Of a stretch of 64,000 bases of DNA, positions 36,692 to 44,954 are shown in pieces. Positions within the stretch are counted from its first letter, which is position 1, and every line of letters starts with the position of its first letter. This stretch comes from Psychrobacter glaciei (GTDB lineage: Bacteria > Pseudomonadota > Gammaproteobacteria > Pseudomonadales > Moraxellaceae): the NCBI RefSeq assembly GCF_014652895.1, contig NZ_BMZR01000001.1:62001-126000 (forward strand), read 5' to 3'. A program made the translations under genes and the position numbers. The notes beneath the pieces are model-generated. The model was not told the DNA's origin, did no database searches, and saw nothing but the letters and a program-made list of their open reading frames with translations.

Positions 36692-37672
36692 TTACTCAAC
36701 AGCTTTTAGCACTTGCACTATCTGCTGATGAATATCTTGCCACCACCAGACAAAGCCAATACTTATGAGCAACATCACCAGCCATGGCAATAGTTGCCAA
36801 ATGAAGGCGGGTTTGACCGCTGTTTTTTGCTCGATTGCTTTTTGCTCGATAATGTGAACACGATTAGCGTTCATATTTATAGGTAAGTTTACACCAGTGT
36901 CGTCATCAAAATGAGCATTATTATCCAAATCAACGTTGCTTATCGTTGACTGATCGATATAGTTGGTTTGGTAATTGTTTTGAGTGGTGGTTTGGGTATT
37001 AGCTTGATAATGGCTCTGGTTGATAGCGACTGTCTGCATGATGGCTGCCATACGCTGACGATGGACGATTCCGATTGCCAGTGCAATGATCAATCCAGTA
37101 ACTGCACCGCCAATATGACCAGCATTGTCAATGCCCGGAACAGCAAAGCCATACACCAAGTTGATGCCCATAATAAGTATCAGGCTCTTTAAATTAAGCA
37201 CTAAGCCATTGACCGATATTTTAAATACAGCAGCTATTAGTAACGCCGCACCGATACCCATGATACCGCCAGAGGCACCAGCCGATATTCCTGGCTGTCC
37301 GGTTCCTTCCAAAATACCTTGCCACGTCACATAGCTATTAAGTAAATTGCCACCGATGGCTGCCAATAAAAACAACGCCAAAAACTTAGCAGAGCCAAAC
37401 ATCGGCTCGGCAATCTGCCCAAAAAAATACATAGCAAAGCCATTAAACAATAAATGCATGAGGCCAATATGCAAAAACGCACTGCTCACCAATCGCCATG
37501 GATCGTCGCCCATGGTAAAAGGCAAGGCGTTAGCGCCCCATTTAAGCAATGCCTCAGTCGATGGATTATTGGCATCGACGCCTGTCAGCACCTGCATGAT
37601 GAATAGTCCAATAAAGCTGACTAAGAGCAGGGTAGTCACGGGTGCTGTTTTTAAAAGCTGTTGAATGGTCAT
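36692..37672 (-). CDS. Rhomboid-family intramembrane serine protease with extra C-terminal helix
   Basis: This 326-residue protein has six core helices, with the catalytic Ser in GASGGIMGIGAALL (about residue 134) and the catalytic His in AGHIGGAVTGL (about residue 184). The HLLFNGFAMYFFG helix has the typical HxxxN. The core is followed by an unusual hydrophilic linker of about 80 residues rich in Asn and Gln (NTQTTTQNNYQTNY) and then a seventh helix near the C-terminus (WLVMLLISIGFVWWWQ). The extra helix and linker are features of some larger rhomboids. Substrate is unknown. Confidence 0.9.
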   Translation of the reverse strand: MTIQQLLKTAPVTTLLLVSFIGLFIMQVLTGVDANNPSTEALLKWGANALPFTMGDDPWRLVSSAFLHIGLMHLLFNGFAMYFFGQIAEPMFGSAKFLALFLLAAIGGNLLNSYVTWQGILEGTGQPGISAGASGGIMGIGAALLIAAVFKISVNGLVLNLKSLILIMGINLVYGFAVPGIDNAGHIGGAVTGLIIALAIGIVHRQRMAAIMQTVAINQSHYQANTQTTTQNNYQTNYIDQSTISNVDLDNNAHFDDDTGVNLPINMNANRVHIIEQKAIEQKTAVKPAFIWQLLPWLVMLLISIGFVWWWQDIHQQIVQVLKAVE

Positions 37673-37902
37673 AAAAGCTAGCTATCAATTCAAAAGGTGG
37701 CGTAGAGTATAAAGGGTATGATCGGATCATGTCAGTCAATGGCATATTATTAGCGATATCAAAACCCATATGACGTTTTATAAGTAAATGCATCTTATAG
37801 GCTTTCAATATTAATGTCTTGTGCCTCATAAACATTTTAGTGTTGGTGCTTCATGACGCAGTGTTACTTGATGACGGGATAGTAATTACCCTATGGCAGA
37901 TA

Positions 37903-38217
37903 CTATGACGCCAGCAGCTGCTGTAAGTCCATGACTGAAAACGGATAATCCAGACGCTGCGTCTTTGTCAGTAGCACGGGAATGCTAGTGGCAAATTCCA
38001 TCATCAGAGATTCATCAAAGTCGGCGATATCGACATACTGGTAGGTAAGTGGCTGTACTGCTTGAAACTGAGTCAGCAGCTGCGTCACCACGTCACATAA
38101 GTGACAGCCGGTCGTTGCAAGTAACCACCATTGATCAATATTTTCAGTGTTCCCAAGATCAGGGCGTGCTGCAATAACACGGTTCCGTAATGTTTTTATA
38201 CTATTATCATTATGCAT
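37903..38217 (-). CDS. Glutaredoxin-like (DUF836) thiol protein
   Basis: This 104-residue protein contains the CxxC motif in TTGCHLCDVVTQLL, at about residues 38-41, followed by YQYVDIADFDES and the cis-Pro segment SIPVLLT typical of the thioredoxin fold. DUF836 glutaredoxin-like proteins are common in proteobacteria, with an unclear redox role. The frame begins at a TTG (38244), but the ATG at 38217 is the likely start. Confidence 0.8.
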   Translation of the reverse strand: MHNDNSIKTLRNRVIAARPDLGNTENIDQWWLLATTGCHLCDVVTQLLTQFQAVQPLTYQYVDIADFDESLMMEFATSIPVLLTKTQRLDYPFSVMDLQQLLAS

Positions 38218-38413
38218 GTTTCTACTCTTATTGTATGCCTTCAAAATGCTTGTTTAGCGTTTTTAAGCCGACACATCAATGTGGCTTAGCGGTTATGACA
38301 TGATAAAGAAGTGGGGTAAATAATGACAGCGATTGTGAGATTAGGTAAGATGAGCTGCTGTTTATGATTATCAATTTTATCTTATTACTTCTTTAACCAC
38401 TCGGATATCGCGC

Positions 38414-39100
38414 ATGGCAAGTTTTGGCACATTCATTAAACGACTGTTATTGGCAATTATGTTATTGGTTGTCGCATTCCATATTTTAATAGTTGGGCTA
38501 CTATTAATCTGGAAAACACAGCCGATTAATAACAGTATGTTTATGTTGACGCATCGCTTAACTGGTGGCACGGTCACTCAGACGTGGGCTGAATACGATG
38601 CTATCGCCAAGTCAGCCAAGCAAGCAGCGATCGTGAGTGAAGACTCGACGTTTAGTCAGCACAGTGGCTTTGATTTTAAAGGGATCAAAGCGGCGCAAAA
38701 GAAAAACGAAGAGACGGGTAAGATGTCGGCTGGTGGCTCGACCATCACTCAGCAGTTGGCCAAAAATTTATTTTTGACGTCGCATCGCTCTTATGTTCGT
38801 AAAGGCGAAGAGGCCATCATCACCGTGATGATTGAAACGCTATGGGATAAGCAACGTATTATGACCGCTTATCTTAATGTCGCCGAGTTTGGCAATGGTA
38901 TCTATGGTATTGACGCAGCAGCGCATCACTATTTTGACAAGTCTGCGGCCAATCTGAATCGAGACGAATCAGCACTCCTCATTGCGATGCTCACCAATCC
39001 AAAGTATTACGAAGACAATCAAGGTGACAGACGCTTACGTAACAAGCAGCGTATTATTAAAAAGCGTATGAAGAATGCAGTATTACCGCAAGCGTCTTAA
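38414..39100 (+). CDS. mtgA: Monofunctional peptidoglycan glycosyltransferase
   Basis: This 228-residue GT51 enzyme polymerises lipid II into glycan strands. It has one N-terminal membrane helix (about residues 10-33). The catalytic Glu lies in VSEDSTFSQHSGFD (about residue 76), and the second GT51 motif is GGSTITQQLAKNLFL. EAIITVMIETLWDKQRIMTAYLNVAEFGNGIYGI completes the family signature. There is no transpeptidase domain, so it is MtgA rather than a class A PBP. The gene stands alone. Confidence 0.94.
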   Translation: MASFGTFIKRLLLAIMLLVVAFHILIVGLLLIWKTQPINNSMFMLTHRLTGGTVTQTWAEYDAIAKSAKQAAIVSEDSTFSQHSGFDFKGIKAAQKKNEETGKMSAGGSTITQQLAKNLFLTSHRSYVRKGEEAIITVMIETLWDKQRIMTAYLNVAEFGNGIYGIDAAAHHYFDKSAANLNRDESALLIAMLTNPKYYEDNQGDRRLRNKQRIIKKRMKNAVLPQAS

Positions 39101-39204
39101 TCGACATGTGCTTGTGGTGGTTTGCTGAATGATAAATACAATTATAAATAGCACGATAAACGAATGACATGATCAATAGTCACGTGGCTGCAATGATAGG
39201 ACGT

Positions 39205-39258
39205 CACTATTATTAAATTTACTATTATTAAATTCACTATTATGAATGCCACTATATA
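39205..39258. repeat. 15-bp tandem repeat upstream of ppk
   Basis: Three and a half copies of a CACTATTATTAAATT-type unit with a few changes lie between mtgA and ppk and abut the left end of the Correia-like element. Confidence 0.7.
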
Positions 39259-39261
39259 CAC

Positions 39262-39406
39262 TATAGATAAGTCAATATAAAAAGGATACAACGAGGCTGG
39301 GATAATTTTTTGCAGCCTCTGTCGGCGTAGGCACAGCAAGCAAGAAAAATTTGTACCAGCCTCATACGATAATATCGTGTATCTACTTTATTCAGTATCG
39401 ACTATA
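39262..39406. repeat. Correia-like 145-bp dispersed repeat, copy A
   Basis: The ends are imperfect inverted repeats starting TATAG and ending CTATA. A second copy of exactly the same length lies at 63248-63392 and shares most positions, including the central block AGCAAGCAAGAAAAATTTGT. Both are intergenic. Size and TATAGT ends recall Neisseria Correia repeats; that link is an inference. Together with the 15-bp tandem repeat it fills much of the 420-bp gap before ppk. Confidence 0.7.
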
Positions 39407-39520
39407 TATAGGTATCAAAATAAAGCTTTTCAAATAAGTTAGAAATAAAAAAGATAGCTGATGACAGTAAAGACAAATTACTCATTGATGATAAATTGAT
39501 AACGACAGGGGAATAGCGGT

Positions 39521-41779
39521 ATGGCAGATATGAATAATCAGAACGACAGTGTCATGACTAACGACAATACCGATGTTAACGACCTGAATATGCACCAAAT
39601 GATCCAGCTTAACGCAGCCGATAGTGCAACAGAATCTAGAACAGAACAGCTTAGCCAGCAGCTGACTGACATTGCATGGCAGCGCTCAGAAGATGGCAGC
39701 TATTCGCCCAGTAGTTATATCAATCGTGATTTGTCCTTATTGCAGTTTCATCTGCGGGTCTTAGCGCAAGCCGCCAGTCCTCACCATCCGCTACTTGAGC
39801 GCTTATTTTTCTTAATTATTTTTTCATCCAACCTCGACGAGTTTTTTGAGATTCGTGTCGCGGGTATCATGCAAAAGCTCAATATAGGTGACGTATCGAC
39901 CAGTGCTCATGGGATGCGTCCGAGTGAAGTGCTAAACGAGATATCCGTTATCACGCATGATGCCATCGCTGAGCAGTATCGTATTCTTAACGAAGACATC
40001 TTGCCTGCGCTCGCCAAAGAAGACATTCGATATCTAAAACGCGATGAGCTGAATACTGAGCAATCGGCATGGATGAAGCGCTATTTTACAGAACAAGTCT
40101 CACCAGTGCTGACACCTATTAGCATTGATCCTGCGCATCCGTTTCCGAGGTTGGTGAATAAAAGCCTCAACTTTATTGCCACTTTAGAGGGCAAAGATGC
40201 CTTTGGTCGGGATATCAATCTTGCGATTGTCCCAGCGCCACGTAGCCTGCCACGGGTCATTCGTCTGCCAGATGAGCTGACTGGTGGTAAAGAGCACCAT
40301 GTCATGCTGTCCGCCATCATTCACGAGCACATCGGTGAGCTGTTCCCGGGTATGCAAGTGACAGGCTGCCATCAGTTCCGGCTCACGCGCAATGCCGATT
40401 TGGACTTAGCAGATGATGTCGAGGATATTGCTAAGGCATTAGAAGGCGAGCTTGAAAACCGCCGCTTTGGCGACAAAGTGCGGCTTGAGGTGACGACTGA
40501 TTGCCCAACACCGATTAGCGATTATCTTCTCAATGAGTTTGAGCTACATGACAATCAGCTGTACCGTGTCAATGGTCCAGTGAACTTAACGCGCTTGCTG
40601 TTTGACTTTAATATACCCAAGCTGCGCTACGAGCCTTTTACCCATATTGTGCCAAAGCCCTTTCGCCGTGAGCTGGACAAGCTTGATAAAAGTACCAGTA
40701 TATTTTCTGCCATGCGCAAAGGCGATGTCTTGGTACATCATCCTTTTAATGCGTTTTCACCGATTATCCATCTACTTTGGGAAGCGGCCAGTGACCCTAA
40801 AGTATTGGCGATTAAACAAACGCTGTACCGATCAGGCACCAATTCAGAAATCGTCAAGGCGCTGGCTGCTGCTGCCCGCAATGGCAAAGAAGTCACGGCT
40901 GTCATCGAACTACGTGCCCGTTTTGATGAAGCGTCCAATATCGCTGTCGCCAATTTTTTACAAGAGGCTGGGGCAGTGGTGGTTTACGGGATCGTCGGCT
41001 ACAAGACCCATGCCAAGCTGATGCTCATCGTGCGCCGCGAAGACGACCGCATTCGCCGTTATGTGCATCTCGGCACCGGTAATTATCACGCAGCCAATGC
41101 CAAAGTCTATACCGACTATGGCTTGTTTAGCGCTGACCCTGATATCTCAGAAGACGTACATAAAATTTTCCAAGAACTGACGGGTATGGGCAAACCTGCC
41201 AATCTAAAAAAACTGTTGCACGCGCCATTTACGTTGCACGAAAAGTTAATGAGCTTTATCGATGATGAAATTACTCATGCCAAAGCAGGCAAGCGTGCGC
41301 ATATTATTATCAAAGTAAATGCTTTAACCGAACGTCGTCTGATCGACAAGTTATACGATGCCTCGCAGGCAGGTGTCAAAATAGAATTGATTCTGCGCTC
41401 CATGTGCTGTCTGCGCCCACAAGTAAAAGGCCTATCTGAAAATATCACCGTACGCTCAGTCATCGGACGATTTTTAGAGCACACGCGCGTTTATTACTTT
41501 TATAATGATGGTGATGAGCGATTGTATTGTGGCAGTGCTGACTGGATGGATCGCAATCTATTCCATCGTGTCGAAGTCGCTTTTCCGATTGAAAATAAAA
41601 AACTGTTCAAGCAGGTTTATCAAGATGGGCTGCTCAATTATCTACAAGATAACGTCCAAGCATGGCTACTTAATGGCGATGGGGCGTGGCAGCAAAGTCA
41701 ACCAGCCGCCGATGAAGCAACACATATTGCCCAAGATCATTTGCTACGGGTGATCAATCATGTCGGTGAGCCAATATAG
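39521..41779 (+). CDS. ppk: Polyphosphate kinase 1
   Basis: This 752-residue enzyme makes long-chain polyphosphate from ATP. After a hydrophilic N-terminal extension of about 65 residues, the N-domain begins [19 protein letters not shown]. The two PLD-like catalytic domains contain the phospho-accepting His in the HxK motif of YKTHAKLML (about residue 497), [13 protein letters not shown] and, in the second half, the [16 protein letters not shown] segment. Normal PPK1 length is about 690-700, so the Asn/Asp-rich extension accounts for the excess. It is followed by a terminator. Confidence 0.95.
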   Translation: MADMNNQNDSVMTNDNTDVNDLNMHQMIQLNAADSATESRTEQLSQQLTDIAWQRSEDGSYSPSSYINRDLSLLQFHLRVLAQAASPHHPLLERLFFLIIFSSNLDEFFEIRVAGIMQKLNIGDVSTSAHGMRPSEVLNEISVITHDAIAEQYRILNEDILPALAKEDIRYLKRDELNTEQSAWMKRYFTEQVSPVLTPISIDPAHPFPRLVNKSLNFIATLEGKDAFGRDINLAIVPAPRSLPRVIRLPDELTGGKEHHVMLSAIIHEHIGELFPGMQVTGCHQFRLTRNADLDLADDVEDIAKALEGELENRRFGDKVRLEVTTDCPTPISDYLLNEFELHDNQLYRVNGPVNLTRLLFDFNIPKLRYEPFTHIVPKPFRRELDKLDKSTSIFSAMRKGDVLVHHPFNAFSPIIHLLWEAASDPKVLAIKQTLYRSGTNSEIVKALAAAARNGKEVTAVIELRARFDEASNIAVANFLQEAGAVVVYGIVGYKTHAKLMLIVRREDDRIRRYVHLGTGNYHAANAKVYTDYGLFSADPDISEDVHKIFQELTGMGKPANLKKLLHAPFTLHEKLMSFIDDEITHAKAGKRAHIIIKVNALTERRLIDKLYDASQAGVKIELILRSMCCLRPQVKGLSENITVRSVIGRFLEHTRVYYFYNDGDERLYCGSADWMDRNLFHRVEVAFPIENKKLFKQVYQDGLLNYLQDNVQAWLLNGDGAWQQSQPAADEATHIAQDHLLRVINHVGEPI

Positions 41780-41898
41780 ACGAAGGTTTTGCTTATATTG
41801 TTTGCTAATGCTGTAACTTGTGACTGCCTGTTTAGTGTCGCCACACGTATGAATGTCACTCAATGGCATTAGCCCTATAAAAGCCCTATGATTTATTG

Positions 41899-41936
41899 AA
41901 CCAAGCGCTGGCTACGACCGACGCTTGGTTTTTTTG
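41899..41936 (+). terminator. Terminator of ppk
   Basis: AACCAAGCG and CGCTTGGTT form a perfect 9-bp stem followed by a T-run, about 120 bases after the ppk stop. Confidence 0.9.
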
Positions 41937-42088
41937 CGCTCGGATAAGTTACAAACTGTCTTGTAACCTCACATTTATTCACATATTGATACGGCAGTAC
42001 ACTGGTGCGCTGTTGGTTGGCTTAACTATAATTGATGACAGTTCTACCGCTATTGCACAGATATTTTTAATAAAAATCATACTTAGAT

Positions 42089-42130
42089 GCTTACCTTTGT
42101 AGAATCTTATTCGATTTTACAAAGGTAAGC
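42089..42130. repeat. Perfect 13-bp inverted repeat upstream of the small-protein cluster
   Basis: GCTTACCTTTGTA and TACAAAGGTAAGC flank a 16-base loop, 52 bases before the first small-protein start. There is no T-run after it on the plus strand, so a regulatory leader or operator is as likely as a terminator. Confidence 0.6.
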
Positions 42131-42181
42131 GTAAAAAGGATGGTTGGTTTACTAAACAATGATAATAATAGGAATTGCACC

Positions 42182-42352
42182 ATGAGTAATACTAACAACG
42201 ATACTTCAGACATTAAAAAAGCAGCAGAGCAGGCAGATGATCATCAAATTGAAAAAAACTTAAATGAAGATAAAAAGGTAGATGCTCCTGAAGAGTTGAG
42301 CAAAGAAGAGCAAACCTCTTTTATTGATGATGAGTTACGGACAGACAAGTAA
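42182..42352 (+). CDS. Small disordered hydrophilic protein 1
   Basis: This 56-residue, very charged protein has no cysteine and no hydrophobic core. It contains IKKAAEQADDHQIEKN, recalled by AAEQATDDHD in the fourth member of the cluster, and ends FIDDELRTDK. The ATG at 42182 follows AGGA at a slightly long distance. It is the first of four same-strand small proteins of the same composition. Function is unknown; the composition resembles hydrophilins or stress-protective disordered proteins, which is inference. Confidence 0.65.
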   Translation: MSNTNNDTSDIKKAAEQADDHQIEKNLNEDKKVDAPEELSKEEQTSFIDDELRTDK

Positions 42353-42437
42353 GCAGCAGTTTGAACGATATCAATAACAACGATATCAATGACTATGTTC
42401 AATGAAGAATTAACATCATAAACGCGAGGGACACGCT

Positions 42438-42701
42438 ATGACAGTCAATACAAAACCAAATAACAAAGAGAAAGTATTGGTCGATGATCCCGTAGCATCA
42501 GAACCAAAAAATACCAACGAAAACACTAAAGACAGTTATAAAGGTCGTAAACACGAACCTGATATCGATGGACCACAGCAGGATTCACAGGAAACAGACG
42601 AGATATATTCCGACCCACGTGAAGAAGAAAACTTACCAGCAGGTGGCAAAAACGTGGCGGATCTCAATGCTTATGATTTGAGTAAAAATAACAACACCTA
42701 G
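42438..42701 (+). CDS. Small disordered hydrophilic protein 2
   Basis: This 87-residue protein, rich in Asn, Asp, Glu and Lys, has no predicted membrane segment and no cysteine. A GCGAGGGACACGCT leader supplies a plausible ribosome site. Its C-terminus GGKNVADLNAYDLSK resembles EGITDMNRYANIDN at the end of the third member, sharing (V/I)(A/T)D(L/M)N(A/R)Y. This shared motif suggests a real family rather than random reading frames. Function is unknown. Confidence 0.65.
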   Translation: MTVNTKPNNKEKVLVDDPVASEPKNTNENTKDSYKGRKHEPDIDGPQQDSQETDEIYSDPREEENLPAGGKNVADLNAYDLSKNNNT

Positions 42702-42784
42702 TATTTGCATGACTGCTTGGTATTTTCTATTAATTAAAACGCTGACACTATTCGTTGGCCTCCTAACACGATAAGGACATGACT

Positions 42785-43141
42785 ATGCAACCGCAAGATC
42801 CTGCGCTAAGTAGAACCGCAATTGATGATACTAATGTTGAGGCAATGCATAAAGAACCCGTCAATGACCATGACGACGTTGAAAGCCATACCAATCAAAA
42901 CAAAGGGACTGATACTTTAAAAGAAGAAGTCGTTGATTCAGAACATGTGAATGACAATGATAATCCTGCACGCCAGCCTGACCGCCGTGATCAACAAGGC
43001 AGCAGTCCGTTTGATGACAATGTTAACGAAGATACCGTGGGCAGTGAAGCACCAAAAAGTGAAGGCATCACGGACATGAATAGATATGCCAATATTGACA
43101 ATGCACAAACTCGCGTCTTAAACCCAGACGAAAAAGACTGA
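42785..43141 (+). CDS. Small disordered hydrophilic protein 3
   Basis: This 118-residue acidic protein is rich in Asp, Asn and Glu and lacks hydrophobic segments. Near the C-terminus it has SEGITDMNRYANIDNAQTRVLNPDE, related to the end of protein 2. The ATG at 42785 is 8 bases after AAGG and is preferred to the one six bases earlier, which is too close to that site. Many repeated short acidic words (NDHDDVE, NDNDNP) suggest full disorder. Function is unknown. Confidence 0.65.
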   Translation: MQPQDPALSRTAIDDTNVEAMHKEPVNDHDDVESHTNQNKGTDTLKEEVVDSEHVNDNDNPARQPDRRDQQGSSPFDDNVNEDTVGSEAPKSEGITDMNRYANIDNAQTRVLNPDEKD

Positions 43142-43234
43142 TTTCTTAGCAATATATTTCTGAGTATTAATACGAGTATCGTCAAGTTATCGAGTGCTCG
43201 ATGTGAAAGATAACTATTATAACAAGGAGTGGTG

Positions 43235-43435
43235 ATGAATAACTCAAATGATAGGGCTGACACCGATAACCATCAGCTCAAAGATGCAAATGATAATAAT
43301 GGTATCGTCCCTGATGATGCATTACAAAAAGCAAATCCAGCCGCTGCAGAACAAGCGACTGACGATCATGATCCGCATAATGTCGCGAAAAATCACAAAC
43401 AGTATGACAGTCCGCTTATGGAAGATAAGAAATAG
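43235..43435 (+). CDS. Small disordered hydrophilic protein 4
   Basis: This 66-residue protein is rich in Asp, Asn, Ala, His and Lys. AAEQATDDHDPHNVAKNH echoes protein 1. The ATG at 43235 lies 5 bases after a full AAGGAG site; two GTG codons before it could be alternatives. It ends in PLMEDKK. It is the last of the four-gene cluster and lies convergent with miaE. Function is unknown. Confidence 0.65.
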   Translation: MNNSNDRADTDNHQLKDANDNNGIVPDDALQKANPAAAEQATDDHDPHNVAKNHKQYDSPLMEDKK

Positions 43436-43579
43436 TCATAACTGACCATTATATTCTGTACAGACAAATAAAAAAGCTAACGCTAGGCATGGTTTAAGAC
43501 GCTAATGTTAGATTTTTTATGCGATCGATATGGGTACTTTTATATAGCGCTTATTTAACAAAATCTGTCAGCTTAAACG

Positions 43580-44359
43580 CTAAGCAGGGGTGCCGCTGTG
43601 AAAGCGCAGCTCAGTATCAGGACTGGATATCAACTCTGCTTCTACTGCTTTAAAAAATGCGACGCGCTCATTGATATCATCATCAGATAGCGATTGTGCC
43701 AATGCCAAATAATCTTCGAAATGGCGGCTTTCTGACTTCAATAAGTAGCGATAGTATTTTGCCAAACGCTCATCGTCGATGACGTCAGAAAGCGCAGCAA
43801 AGCGCTCGCAAGAGCGTGCTTCAATGAATGCCCCAATGATTAGCACGTCGACCATCGCTGCTGGCTCATGAGTACGCTTGTGCTTGAGCAACCCTTTGGC
43901 ATAACGCCCCGCACTCAGATATCTCCACTCTTGCTCGCGCTCATGCATGATGCCGAGCACTTGCTCATAATGCAGCATCTCTTCACGTATCAGTTGTGCC
44001 AATTTGCGCTGCAAATCATACGAGAACTCATAGCGGAATAAGAGATTCATCGCTGTACCAGCCGCTTTTTTTTCGCAGTTGGCATGATCTTGAATGATTA
44101 ATGGCACATCCGCAGTAGCCGCATCTACCCACGCCTGTGTGGTTCGCGAGCCCAAAAAGTCATAGACAGCGGATAGGTCGACCTTGATAGGGGTGCGCAG
44201 TTGTGCGATATCGGCACTCTCTTTTTCTATACAGTCTTTTTCTACACTGTTTTCTTCTATATTGTCTTTGTCTATAACGTCTTCTACACGGTTGTGGGAA
44301 GCAACGTCGTCTTTGCTGTTGCTGGGTTTCATACTTTCTTTATTCATAGTCTTTGCCAT
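43580..44359 (-). CDS. miaE: tRNA-(ms2io6A)-hydroxylase
   Basis: This 259-residue diiron enzyme hydroxylates ms2i6A at position 37 of tRNA. The four-helix diiron core has ligands in DHANCEKKAAGTAM, REEMLHYEQV (ExxH), IEARSCERF and ESRHFEDY (ExxH), starting at about residue 90. The first ~50 residues are a hydrophilic tail containing pentapeptide-like repeats (DKDNI, EENSV, EKDCI, EKESA) made by a 15-bp unit, which the family lacks. The gene stands alone. Confidence 0.92.
   Translation of the reverse strand: MAKTMNKESMKPSNSKDDVASHNRVEDVIDKDNIEENSVEKDCIEKESADIAQLRTPIKVDLSAVYDFLGSRTTQAWVDAATADVPLIIQDHANCEKKAAGTAMNLLFRYEFSYDLQRKLAQLIREEMLHYEQVLGIMHEREQEWRYLSAGRYAKGLLKHKRTHEPAAMVDVLIIGAFIEARSCERFAALSDVIDDERLAKYYRYLLKSESRHFEDYLALAQSLSDDDINERVAFFKAVEAELISSPDTELRFHSGTPA
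44215..44280. repeat. 15-bp micro-repeat in the miaE N-terminal tail
   Basis: Four diverged copies of a TTTTTCTATACAGTC-type unit encode the pentapeptide series on the minus strand. Confidence 0.65.
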
Positions 44360-44954
44360 AGTGGAATGTTAAACACTTCTTAATCAAATATTAAAAGTTA
44401 AATAGATAACTGTTGAGCATAAGTAGAGACTGTAATGATTACTTACAGTTTATACTGAACGTATAACGGCCTAGCTCTAAAGTATGGATTAATGCCCCTA
44501 GAGTATATGGCTCATAGAGTATCATTATTATACAGCCTAAGTATTTACTTAGTGAATGGCGTTTCCTTGTTTATTTTATTATTTGATAGTAGGATGAGAT
44601 TTTGCTTTTCAGGCATTTTGTCTTACTATTGATTATCATTTAGTAGCGGCTAATGCGCATTATATCAATTGCCAATCCTGTATCAAAACACAAGATTTAT
44701 AGACCAGATCTTCTTAAAGACGGTCCAAAAATTATAGATGCTACATTAACCAGATGTTGCATCAAACAGGTTTTGCACTAACCAGATATCATATGAGCAG
44801 CTGCCCGATTATAGCTGACAGTACATACTGTTATGTTTGCTATTTATCCACTGTAAAGCAAACTAGGCATAAATGCTGCAAGGGCACACATTTTCCAACC
44901 ATTAGAGTAGCAACCTAGCATTAACACACCTCACGAACAGATAAGGATAACAAT
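44360..44954. other. Long divergent intergenic region
   Basis: Between miaE and malate synthase G I see no reading frame or RNA gene. It is A+T-rich with a short inverted repeat (CTAAGT/ACTTAG near 44537), a pair of TAACCAGAT words near 44748 and 44780, and an ACAGTACATACTGT palindrome near 44819. It must hold both promoters. Confidence 0.5.

Noticed and set aside
41896..42102. Reading frame of 68 codons after ppk
   Set aside because: It begins inside the ppk terminator, has no ribosome site, and its translation shows no domain.
44446..44458. CAGTTTATACTG word shared with the leader hairpin near 757-771
   Set aside because: Twelve bases in A+T-rich DNA with no shared context; probably chance.
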